A model generated the notes under the pieces. It was not told where the DNA came from. It saw nothing but the letters and a program-made list of their open reading frames with translations, and ran no database searches. Shown here piece by piece: positions 39,124 to 45,630 of a stretch of 45,630 bases of DNA; the stretch's first letter is position 1; every line of letters starts with the position of its first letter. A program made the translations under genes and the position numbers. The DNA is from Clostridiaceae bacterium (GTDB lineage Bacteria; Bacillota; Clostridia; Saccharofermentanales; UBA5734), in contig JAAYJD010000126.1 of NCBI GenBank assembly GCA_012523135.1, positions 1 through 45,630 of the forward strand, in the 5' to 3' direction.

Positions 39124-40911
39124 TCAGGCGGCTGTTTCCCGAGCCAGCGTAAAGGTAAAGACCGTGCCTTCGCCCGGCTTGCTGTGCACCGTGATGGTCT
39201 GGTTCATCAGCTGCAGGATTTCCCTGGCGATCGACAGTCCCAGACCCGTGCCGGGCTGCTGATGCGCCTTGTCGGCTTTGTAGAAGCGGTCGAAGACATG
39301 CGGGATGTCTGCGGGGCTGATGCCGATCCCGTCATCGCGGACCCGGACCATGACCTGGTCTTGCTGCCAGTCCAGCTCCAGGCTGATCCGGCCGCCGGCC
39401 GGCGTGAACTTGATCGCGTTATCCAGCAAAATGATCAGGACCTGCTCGATGCGATCCGGATCGCCGCGTACGACCGGACAGGCCGTCCGGTTAGCCGGCA
39501 GAGCCAGGGTGAGGCGGCGCTCCTCGGCCTGGGCGCCGTAGCGCAGGGCGAGATCGTCGAGCATCGAGGAGAGGCTGAACGATTCCTGCTGGATGGGCAG
39601 GATACCGGCCTGGAGGCGGGACAGCTCGAGCATGTCGTCGATCAGGCGGGACAGGCGGATGATCTCGCGCAGCAGGATGTCGTAGTAGCGGCGCCGGTCT
39701 TCTTCTGCGGTCACCATGCCGTCGCTGAGCGGCTCGATCAGGGCCCGCATCGCGGTCAAAGGCGAGCGCAGCTCATGGGAGACATTGGCGACATAGTCCC
39801 GCCGAGTCTGTTCCAGCCGTTCAGACTCCGTCACGTCATGCAACAGCGCGACGGCTCCGGCCAGTTGGTCCTCGTTGGCGATCAGGGGCGCCGCCTGGAC
39901 CCGGATGCTGCGTCCGTCCATCTGGAAAAGGCGGTCGGCCGGCCGGCGTTCCTTTATGGCTTTTGTCAGGCAGTCCGACAGCTCGGTATTGGATGCAAGC
40001 GGGTCTTGCTCAGGATCATCGGCCAATCCGAGCAGGCCGAGAGCCGCCGGATTGGCCTGGGTGAACGTGCCGGTACAGTCGATCGCAATCAGGCCGTCGC
40101 TCATGCTGGCGAGGATCTGCTGCAGCCGGTTGCGTTCCAGGATCAGGTCCGAAATGGTATGGGACAATTCCTGGGCCAGGTTGTTCATCGTCGCCGCCAG
40201 TTCGCCGATTTCGCCTTTCTGACTGCTGTCGGCGCGGGCGGAAAAATCGCCTGAGGACATGGCCAGCGCGACGTCCCGGGTCTGGCGCAGCGGCCGGATC
40301 AGGCGCGCCGTCGCGTAGTAGGCCGGCAAGATCATCAGCAGAAACACGAGCAGGGAAGAGACCAGCAGCGCGATGTTCAGGCTGTTGAGGCCGGCGTTAA
40401 GCTCTTTGAGCGGCTGGACGAAGAAAACCGCCCCGATGATGGTGGATTGCAGGCCGAAGCGCAAGGTGACCGGAACCCCGATATAGAGCATCTCGTCGGT
40501 TGTCTTCAGGGGGAGCCGGCCGGTGAACCAGACCGACGTGTAGTCGCCGGACAAGATCATCTCCATCCGGCTGTTGATCTGCTCGCGGATTTTGGGCTCG
40601 GCATCGGCGTACTCGGCCGGCAGGACCGTGTTGCGGAACTCGCCGCTCAGCCCGTCGACGACAAAGATCCACGACTCGAAAAAGCTCTGCGCCGACGTGA
40701 TCAGCTCGTTAAAATACGGGTCTGGCCGCATCAGGGCCTGGGCGGCCATGGCCGCGATCGTCTCCGCCTTGGGCTGGAGTTCGCCGACCTTGATGCGGGT
40801 GAACAGCGGACGGGAGATGAAGCTGTACAGCAGGGCGGTCAGCACAGCCCAGAGCAGCAGGGCAACCAGCAGCAAAGAGAGGACGCGCCGGAAGAAAATG
40901 CTTTTTTGCAT
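39124..40911 (-). CDS. Sensor histidine kinase (PhoR/WalK-like)
   Basis: The 595-residue membrane kinase has TM1 at ~10-32, an extracytoplasmic sensor to ~180, TM2 at ~183-205, HAMP (~206-258), a PAS domain (~262-360), HisKA with phosphorylated H379 (VANVSHELRSPLTAM) and HATPase_c with N-box LLDNAIKFTP, G1 DDGIGIS and G2 GTGLGLSIA. It should autophosphorylate and pass phosphate to the adjacent regulator. The sensed signal is unknown. Its ATG begins directly after the TAG of the regulator gene, so the two form one operon. Confidence 0.93.
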   Translation of the reverse strand: MQKSIFFRRVLSLLLVALLLWAVLTALLYSFISRPLFTRIKVGELQPKAETIAAMAAQALMRPDPYFNELITSAQSFFESWIFVVDGLSGEFRNTVLPAEYADAEPKIREQINSRMEMILSGDYTSVWFTGRLPLKTTDEMLYIGVPVTLRFGLQSTIIGAVFFVQPLKELNAGLNSLNIALLVSSLLVFLLMILPAYYATARLIRPLRQTRDVALAMSSGDFSARADSSQKGEIGELAATMNNLAQELSHTISDLILERNRLQQILASMSDGLIAIDCTGTFTQANPAALGLLGLADDPEQDPLASNTELSDCLTKAIKERRPADRLFQMDGRSIRVQAAPLIANEDQLAGAVALLHDVTESERLEQTRRDYVANVSHELRSPLTAMRALIEPLSDGMVTAEEDRRRYYDILLREIIRLSRLIDDMLELSRLQAGILPIQQESFSLSSMLDDLALRYGAQAEERRLTLALPANRTACPVVRGDPDRIEQVLIILLDNAIKFTPAGGRISLELDWQQDQVMVRVRDDGIGISPADIPHVFDRFYKADKAHQQPGTGLGLSIAREILQLMNQTITVHSKPGEGTVFTFTLARETAA

Positions 40912-41604
40912 CTAGTGGAAAACCTCGAACTTGTAACCGACCCCGTAGACGGTGATCAGGCCCCAGCCGGCCCCATCGTGGGTTATTTTTTGCCGGATGC
41001 GCATGATGTGCGTGTCGACGGTGCGCGTGTCGCCGAAATAGTCATAGCCCCAGACCTGGGACAGGATCTGCTCGCGGTTCATGACCTGGCCGGGATGGGA
41101 AGCCAGCAAGTGCAGGATTCCCACGTCTTTGGGGGTGCTGGGGTTGCTTTCGCCTTTCACCTTGACCTCGTAGTTGTCGATGTTGATCTCAAGCCCCTCG
41201 AAGCGGAGCACAGAGCGGCCTTCGGGGCTCTTTTCGCCCAGCCGGCGCAGCACCGCCTTGATCCGGGCCAGGACTTCCCGCGGGCTGAACGGCTTGACGA
41301 TGTAGTCGTCGGCGCCCAGCTCCAGACCCAGCACGCGGTCGATCTCCTCGCCCTTGGCCGTCAGCATGATGATGGGCACGTTGCTGCTCTTGCGGATTTC
41401 ACGGCAGACTTCGGTGCCCGTGACCTTGGGCATCATCAGGTCCAGGATGATCAGGTCCGGCTGATCGCGCTCGGCCATCTGCAGCGCTTGTTCGCCGTCA
41501 TAGGCGGAGCTGTAGGCGAAGCGCTCCGCCTTGAGATAGAGACTGAGCGATTCGTGTATGACCGGATCGTCGTCGCAGATCAGGATATGCGGTGTTTTTG
41601 CCAT
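40912..41604 (-). CDS. OmpR/PhoB-family response regulator
   Basis: The 230-residue protein has a receiver domain (~4-118) with acidic pocket CDDDP, phospho-acceptor D55 in LIILDLMMP and Lys in YIVKPFSP, then a winged-helix DNA-binding domain (~130-230) with VWGYDYFGDTRTVDTHIMRIRQKI. Start at ATG 41604 is chosen because AAGGTGG lies 9 bases upstream; a GTG at 41613 is too close to it. Probable -10 TATAAT on the minus strand at 41664-41669. Confidence 0.93.
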   Translation of the reverse strand: MAKTPHILICDDDPVIHESLSLYLKAERFAYSSAYDGEQALQMAERDQPDLIILDLMMPKVTGTEVCREIRKSSNVPIIMLTAKGEEIDRVLGLELGADDYIVKPFSPREVLARIKAVLRRLGEKSPEGRSVLRFEGLEINIDNYEVKVKGESNPSTPKDVGILHLLASHPGQVMNREQILSQVWGYDYFGDTRTVDTHIMRIRQKITHDGAGWGLITVYGVGYKFEVFH

Positions 41605-41663
41605 TTCATTCACCCACCTTGCAAGCGGGCCGGCCAGGATCGGGCCGGCTCCCAGATGGTTAA

Positions 41664-41669
41664 ATTATA
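41664..41669 (-). promoter_or_regulatory. -10 box for the two-component operon
   Basis: TATAAT on the minus strand, 60 bases before the start codon. No convincing -35 was seen. Confidence 0.4.
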
Positions 41670-41717
41670 ACCTAAAACAGCCTGAACAGGGCATTTTGCC
41701 ATGATTGTTCATGCGTA

Positions 41718-41726
41718 TGCTATAAT
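41718..41726 (+). promoter_or_regulatory. Extended -10 promoter for the methyltransferase gene
   Basis: TGCTATAAT is an extended -10 element; no good -35. Confidence 0.5.
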
Positions 41727-41773
41727 TGTTTTCACGACGGCGGCTGATAACCGCACCAGAACAAGGAGCAGCT

Positions 41774-42652
41774 ATGATCTATCTGGCCGATCAATGGCAG
41801 GACTATGAGCTGATCGATGCCGGTGACGGCGACAAGCTGGAACGCTGGGGCCCGTACCGGCTGCAGCGCCCCGATCCTCAGGCGGTCTGGCCGCACGACG
41901 CCTGGCCGAAACCGGACGCGCGCTATTTGCGCAGCAGCAGCGGGGGCGGAACCTGGCAGCAGCTGGGCCCGATGCCCCAGACCTGGACGGTCGACTACAT
42001 CGGTGTCGCCGGCAAGCTGACGTTTCGCCTCGAACTGATGGGCTTCAAGCATACCGGGCTGTTTCCCGAACAGGCAGCCAACTGGGATTTCTGTGCCCGC
42101 CAGATCAAGCAGGCGGCCAGCGCCGGCCGGCCGGTGCGCATCCTTAACCTTTTCGCCTATACCGGCGCCGCCAGTGTGTCCTGCGCCGCGGCCGGCGCGG
42201 CCGAGGTCGTTCACCTGGACGCCTCAAAGGGCATGAACACCCGGGCCCGGGAAAATCTGCAGCTGTCCGGCCACGGCGACAAGAACGTCCGGTTTATCAG
42301 CGACGACGCCGCCAAGTTCGTCGAACGCGAGATCCGGCGGGGCCGGCAGTATGACGGCATCCTGATGGATCCGCCGGCCTACGGGCGTGGCCCGTCCGGC
42401 GAATTGTGGAAAATCGAAGACAATCTTTTTGGCCTGGTCGCGCGCTGCGCCCGGCTGCTGTCGGACCGGCCGCTCTTTTTCCTGCTCAACGCCTATGCCA
42501 CCAGCCTGGCCCCCGCCGTCCTGGCCAATGTCCTGGACCTCGTGCTCAAGCCGGCCTACGGCGGCCAGGCGGAAGCGGCTGAACTGGGCCTGCCGGCAAC
42601 CGCGCGCGGCCTGGTGCTGCCCTGCGGCGCGACAGGCCGGTGGACGCCGTGA
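41774..42652 (+). CDS. Class I SAM-dependent methyltransferase (RlmI-like)
   Basis: A 292-residue methyltransferase with motif I LNLFAYTGAAS, the acidic strand VVHLDASKGM, RFISDDAAKF and motif IV ILMDPPAYGRGP, as in RlmI/RlmK-type rRNA cytosine/guanine methyltransferases (without an obvious PUA domain). Probable rRNA modification; the site is unknown. AAGGAG precedes the ATG at 41774. The stop overlaps the start of the RluA gene, so two rRNA-modifying enzymes are coupled. Confidence 0.85.
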   Translation: MIYLADQWQDYELIDAGDGDKLERWGPYRLQRPDPQAVWPHDAWPKPDARYLRSSSGGGTWQQLGPMPQTWTVDYIGVAGKLTFRLELMGFKHTGLFPEQAANWDFCARQIKQAASAGRPVRILNLFAYTGAASVSCAAAGAAEVVHLDASKGMNTRARENLQLSGHGDKNVRFISDDAAKFVEREIRRGRQYDGILMDPPAYGRGPSGELWKIEDNLFGLVARCARLLSDRPLFFLLNAYATSLAPAVLANVLDLVLKPAYGGQAEAAELGLPATARGLVLPCGATGRWTP

Positions 42653-43434
42653 CCACGCCCGAAATATTGTATCTGGACAATCACCTGATCGTGGCGGTCA
42701 AGCCTGCGGGCGTCCTGTCCCAGGCGGATGGCTCGGCTTCACCCGACATGCTGAGCCTGCTCAAGGAGGAGATCCGCCGGCGTTACGATAAGCCGGGCGA
42801 GGTGTTTCTCGGCCTGGTTCACCGGCTGGACCAGCCGGTCGGCGGCGTGATGGTTTTTGCCCGTACCTCCAAGGCGGCCAGCCGGCTGAGCCGGCAGATC
42901 CGTGACCGTTCGCTGGTCAAGGACTACCTGGCCGTTGTCTCCGGCCGGCCCGAACCGGACCAGGACACGCTGACCGATACGCTGGTGAAGGACAGGAGCC
43001 AGAACCGCGTACAGGTCACGGCGGACGGCAGCGGCAAGGAAGCCTGGCTGCGCTACCGCCGTCTCGCCAGCCTGGACCATCCGCCGCACAGCCTCCTGGC
43101 CATCCGGCTGGGTACGGGCCGGGCCCATCAGATCCGGGTTCAGCTGTCTTCGCGGCAGTGGCCGCTGGTCGGCGACCGCAAGTATGGCCCCAGGACACCG
43201 GATCAGCAAGCCCCGGGTAATCTGGCCCTTTTCGCCTGCGGACTCGGCCTGGTGCATCCGACGCGCCTGGAGCCGCTCTATTTCACGGCCATGCCGCCGC
43301 ACGAAGCGCCCTGGACGGATTTCGACCTGCATCAGCTGGCCGATATCCCGTTGCTGTGGGCGGACGATCTGCGTTCACAGAATATTCACGAAGAGCCCCG
43401 GGAACCGGTATCTGAAAATTCACCCGTCTCATGA
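42649..43434 (+). CDS. RluA family pseudouridine synthase
   Basis: The 261-residue enzyme lacks an S4 domain. Catalytic motif is HRLDQPVGGVMVFARTSKAASRLS (Asp in HRLDQ), with KPAGVLSQADGS upstream and IRLGTGRAHQIRVQLS near the C-terminus. It isomerises uridine in rRNA or tRNA. A GTG at 42649 overlapping the preceding TGA (GTGA) is the preferred start; a GTG three codons earlier is also possible. Its stop codon lies within the promoter of rubrerythrin. Confidence 0.9.
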   Translation: MTTPEILYLDNHLIVAVKPAGVLSQADGSASPDMLSLLKEEIRRRYDKPGEVFLGLVHRLDQPVGGVMVFARTSKAASRLSRQIRDRSLVKDYLAVVSGRPEPDQDTLTDTLVKDRSQNRVQVTADGSGKEAWLRYRRLASLDHPPHSLLAIRLGTGRAHQIRVQLSSRQWPLVGDRKYGPRTPDQQAPGNLALFACGLGLVHPTRLEPLYFTAMPPHEAPWTDFDLHQLADIPLLWADDLRSQNIHEEPREPVSENSPVS

Positions 43435-43440
43435 TATAAT
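43412..43440 (+). promoter_or_regulatory. Promoter for rubrerythrin
   Basis: CTGAAA (43412-43417), 17-base spacer, TATAAT (43435-43440) with TGA just before it (extended -10). It overlaps the end of the upstream gene. Confidence 0.65.
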
Positions 43441-43498
43441 CAAAGTCAGGGAACAGGCAGACCGCCGATCCCCAATACAGACAAAGCAGGAGGATAAT

Positions 43499-44095
43499 AT
43501 GGGAAAACTCGAAGGAACCAAGACCCTGACCAACCTGATGAAGGCCTTTGCCGGTGAGTCACAGGCCAGGAACCGGTATACGTATTTTGCCTCGATCGCC
43601 AAGAAGGAAGGCTACAAGCAGATTGAAGCTTTTTTCCTGGAGACCGCGGAAAATGAAAAAGAGCACGCCAAGCTCTTCTACAAGTTCATCGCGGCCGGCC
43701 TGGACAACTGCAACGTGGCGATCCCGATCGAAATCACGGCAGCCTATCCCGTGGCTTACGGCAACACCCACGACAACCTGCTCGCAGCCGCAGCCGGCGA
43801 GCGTGAGGAATGGTCGGACCTGTACGTCTCTTTCGCTGACACGGCGGCCGCCGAAGGCTTCAAGGACATCGCCGCGACGCTCCGCAAGGTGGCCGAAGTC
43901 GAGAAGCGCCACGAAGCCCGCTACCTGAAGCTGGCGGCGAACATCGCCGGCGGCTCCGTCTTCAAGAAAGAGGAATCCGTCCTCTGGATCTGCAAGAACT
44001 GCGGCTATGTCTACGAAGGCAAAGAAGCCCCGGAGATCTGCCCGGCCTGCAAGCATGCCAAAGAATATTTCGAGCTGTTCTGCGAAAACTATTGA
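43499..44095 (+). CDS. rbr: Rubrerythrin
   Basis: The 198-residue protein has a ferritin-like diiron domain (residues ~1-145) with the iron ligands in GESQARNRY, ENEKEHAK, and VEKRHEARY, and a C-terminal rubredoxin-like domain with CKNCGYVY (CxxC) and CPACKH (CxxC). It reduces hydrogen peroxide in the cytoplasm of anaerobes, with electrons through the FeS4 site, and would complement desulfoferrodoxin elsewhere in the window. AGGAGG precedes the ATG. Own promoter and terminator. Confidence 0.96.
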   Translation: MGKLEGTKTLTNLMKAFAGESQARNRYTYFASIAKKEGYKQIEAFFLETAENEKEHAKLFYKFIAAGLDNCNVAIPIEITAAYPVAYGNTHDNLLAAAAGEREEWSDLYVSFADTAAAEGFKDIAATLRKVAEVEKRHEARYLKLAANIAGGSVFKKEESVLWICKNCGYVYEGKEAPEICPACKHAKEYFELFCENY

Positions 44096-44116
44096 CCAAA
44101 CGCATCCAGCTCCAAG

Positions 44117-44144
44117 CAGCCCCGCAGCATTGCGGGGCTGTTTT
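44117..44144 (+). terminator. Intrinsic terminator after rubrerythrin
   Basis: Perfect 10-bp stem CAGCCCCGCA / TGCGGGGCTG with a GCAT loop, followed by TTTT. Confidence 0.85.
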
Positions 44145-44160
44145 ATGTCGGGCACCTAAG

Positions 44161-44258
44161 GGACTGTTGATAAATTAGTTGCTCTCTTCTCCGAGAGATT
44201 GACAAGTCTGGTTAATCTCCCGGAGAAGCTATAGAGCAATTTTATTGATGGACAGTCT
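44161..44258. mobile_element. MITE-like 98-bp palindromic element with 5-bp direct repeats
   Basis: The element begins GGACTGT and ends ACAGTCT and is an imperfect palindrome with matching inner blocks: TTGCTCT (44179-44185) / AGAGCAA (44233-44239), TTCTCCG (44187-44193) / CGGAGAA (44221-44227), GAGATT (44195-44200) / AATCTC (44214-44219). CTAAG flanks both sides (44156-44160 and 44259-44263), as a target duplication would. It has no coding capacity and is more AT-rich than its surroundings. It lies between the rubrerythrin terminator and the stop codon of the next gene, whose final TGA begins right after the repeat. Confidence 0.7.
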
Positions 44259-44263
44259 CTAAG

Positions 44264-44944
44264 TCAGGTCGGCTTGTTCTTGGCGACCAGGGCGCCGTTC
44301 TGCTTGAGGATGCAGTCGGGCGGGATCGTGCCGCGCACCATGGTCAGGGGGTAGATCTGCGTGTTGCGGCCGATGATCGTGCCAGGGTTGAGCACGCTGT
44401 TGCAGCCGACTTCGGCAAAATCGCCCAGCAGCGCCCCCATCTTCTTGAGGCCGGTTTCCAGCCGCTGGGTGCCGACGCGCAGCGTGATCAGGCTGCGGTC
44501 GCCCTTGACATTCGAGGTGATGGCGCCGGCGCCCATGTGGGCCTTGAAGCCGAGGATGGAGTCTCCGACATAGTTGTAATGCGGCACCTGGACGCCGTTG
44601 AACAGGATGACGTTCTTGAGTTCGGTCGAATTTCCCACGACAGCCTGGTCGCCGATCAGGGCATTGCCCCGGATAAAGGCACAGTGGCGGATCTCGGTCT
44701 CGTGCCCGATGATCAGGGGGCCGCTCAGGCTGGCCGACGCGGCGATCCGGCTGTCACGCGCCGCCCAGATGTCGTCTGCCAGCTGCTCGTAATCCGAGGC
44801 GGGCAGGGAAGGGCCAAGGTCCAGGATCAGGCCATGGATGCGGCCGAGGACTTCCCAGGGCCAGATGAGCTCGCGCAGAACGGGACCGGCCAGCGACTGG
44901 CCAAGATCGAATAGCTCCCAGCTTTTGATGACGTCTTCCAGCAT
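44264..44944 (-). CDS. Left-handed beta-helix (hexapeptide repeat) nucleotidyltransferase-like protein
   Basis: The 226-residue protein has an N-terminal helical part (WELFDLGQSLAGPVLRELIWPWEVLGRI) and a series of hexapeptide turns (SGPLIIGHETEIRHCAFIRGNALIGDQAVVGNSTELKNVI) forming a left-handed beta-helix, as in the C-terminal part of GlmU-like and UDP-GlcNAc pyrophosphorylase-related proteins. The N-terminal nucleotide-binding domain of GlmU is absent. It may acetylate or bind a nucleotide sugar; function is not certain. ATG at 44944 has GGAGGTG upstream; an in-frame TTG at 44959 is less likely. Its stop abuts the MITE repeat. Confidence 0.8.
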   Translation of the reverse strand: MLEDVIKSWELFDLGQSLAGPVLRELIWPWEVLGRIHGLILDLGPSLPASDYEQLADDIWAARDSRIAASASLSGPLIIGHETEIRHCAFIRGNALIGDQAVVGNSTELKNVILFNGVQVPHYNYVGDSILGFKAHMGAGAITSNVKGDRSLITLRVGTQRLETGLKKMGALLGDFAEVGCNSVLNPGTIIGRNTQIYPLTMVRGTIPPDCILKQNGALVAKNKPT

Positions 44945-45140
44945 ATCGGGCACCTCCAAGAATCAGGATATCTCCAGTTCCAGTTTAGCAGAAACGCATG
45001 GCGGCAGCATAGGTCTGGATGGCCTGCCACAGATTAAAAAGTAACAGTCAGGCCGGGACGATAAGGTTTGTCATGCAACCGCATGATCAAAATGATCTGC
45101 CGGGACAACATCCTGCAGAACGCGCTTTTTTCGGCAGGTT
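44945..45140. other. Intergenic, nothing recognised
   Basis: No gene or RNA is supported. Base composition shifts here from GC-rich to more AT-rich toward the hipA-like gene. Confidence 0.4.
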
Positions 45141-45630
45141 TTACCCGGGGAGCTTTATAACGCTTGTCCTGCTGACAATAAGTGCTTTTGATTTGTTCTT
45201 GAGGTCAGCAGATAAATAGGATTGATCGCATTGCGCCAGAAAGGCATCCCATAACGAACACAGCTTAACCAGCATAGCGTTGGCGGATTTTGCGGTAATA
45301 ATGCAGTTTTCTGCATATTCCGGAAAGTCTTTTCTTCTTATGTTTCTTTTTTCCCATTCAACGTAAGCGCCAATTGTTCTTCATCCTCCGGCATAATGAT
45401 ATTAACAGGGAGCATATCGCAGGCATGTGACAGGCCATAGATCCTGTTTGCCGGTTCCGTTTCCCTTAGCGAGAAATTCTTCAGATGCATATCTGAATGG
45501 CCAATGATGAATGAGAAAGCCACGCGAAGAAACAGCTCAGACAGGTCCAGGCCGGGATGATCTGAATATTTACTAATGATTTTGCCGCAGCTTTCATACG
45601 ACCCTTTGTATTTATCCTGGGTCAGCCTGT
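45141..45630 (-). pseudogene. HipA-like kinase, 3' part, one-base frameshift, continues past the window end
   Basis: The minus-strand frame from the window end reads RLTQDKYKGSYE, then FSFIIGHSDMHLKNFSL (catalytic Asp and Asn of HipA-type kinases), SHACDMLPVN (DFG-like Asp) and LALTLNGKK. It then hits a TAA. The next bases in another frame give NIRRKDFPEYAENC, SANAMLVKLCSLWDAF and LKNKSKALI, which is the expected end of the same protein, to a TAA at 45141-45143. Adding one base in the T6 tract at 45347-45352 (an A-tract on the coding strand) restores GKKRNIRRKDF. HipA kinases are toxins of type II toxin-antitoxin systems and phosphorylate translation factors such as glutamyl-tRNA synthetase. 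The N-terminus and any hipB lie outside. The gene is AT-richer than the window average, so lateral transfer is likely. Pseudogene, error, or slippery tract cannot be told apart. Confidence 0.75.

Noticed and set aside
45338-45523. A complete 61-residue protein
   Set aside because: It is an internal piece of the hipA-like frame, which is open upstream to the window end and continues in another frame downstream.
1-45630. CRISPR array, tRNA or rRNA genes
   Set aside because: No regularly spaced repeats and no recognisable tRNA or rRNA sequence were seen.

Overview
The window reads as chromosome from an anaerobic, GC-rich Firmicute (Clostridia-like). The evidence is a desulfoferrodoxin and a rubrerythrin (oxygen and superoxide defence typical of anaerobes), a Re-type citrate synthase-like enzyme, Gram-positive LexA boxes of the CGAAC-N4-GTTYG type, strong AGGAGG ribosome binding sites, TTGACA/TATAAT promoters, Firmicute-type small membrane proteins and a YfhO protein. 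The assignment is by gene content only; no rRNA or tRNA gene was seen.

Layout. 1-1138: decayed DDE transposase, truncated at its N-terminus and frameshifted. 1498-4434: membrane protein with an N-terminal zinc ribbon and an extracytoplasmic HExxH-X18-E (gluzincin-like) domain. 4435-7125 (minus): alanine dehydrogenase gene interrupted by one in-frame TAG, a flavoredoxin-like flavin reductase and a GNAT acetyltransferase. 7306-11212: O-antigen-ligase-like membrane protein, convergent with an AbrB-family membrane protein that overlaps a MATE exporter. 11365-14862: aldose-1-epimerase-like gene, then a three-gene zinc/manganese ABC importer behind a near-consensus promoter with a palindrome at its start site. 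14977-18810: cupin, SRAP/YedK DNA-protein crosslink enzyme, YfhO. 18887-19872: desulfoferrodoxin, terminator, small membrane protein. 19989-22580: TrmB-type regulator translationally coupled to lysA, then dCMP deaminase.

22681-25906: the most interesting stretch. A TTGACA-17-TATTGT promoter is bracketed by two LexA boxes that form a perfect 13-bp inverted repeat, and drives a 102-residue single-span membrane protein of no recognised family. Next come a convergent Re-citrate-synthase-like gene, a nested-palindrome intergenic region, and a divergent Y-family DNA polymerase. 25869-27929 (minus): c-di-GMP protein with a degenerate GGDEF and an intact EAL domain. 28220-30676: NMT1/TauT-type ABC importer. 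30677-31098: gene-poor stretch with a possible minus-strand small RNA. 31099-31686 (minus): HD hydrolase. 31855-37879: MoxR ATPase, DUF58, DUF4129-like membrane protein, glutaredoxin-like protein, purF and a NagD-like HAD phosphatase, closely packed. 37886-41604 (minus): RluB/F pseudouridine synthase coupled to a USP-like protein, then a PhoR/PhoB-type two-component system. 41774-44095: rRNA-methyltransferase-like gene coupled to an RluA-family synthase, then rubrerythrin. 44161-44258: 98-bp MITE-like palindrome with 5-bp direct repeats, abutting the stop codon of a left-handed beta-helix protein gene (44264-44944, minus). 45141-45630 (minus): 3' part of a hipA-like kinase gene with a one-base frameshift in a T6 tract, running off the window.

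Links between genes: metal import, superoxide reductase and rubrerythrin fit redox and metal homeostasis in an anaerobe. The LexA-controlled membrane protein, SRAP protein and Y-family polymerase fit DNA damage responses, though only the first carries visible LexA boxes. Both window ends carry decayed mobile or toxin-type genes. Functions are inferred from motifs read by eye; no database search was run.
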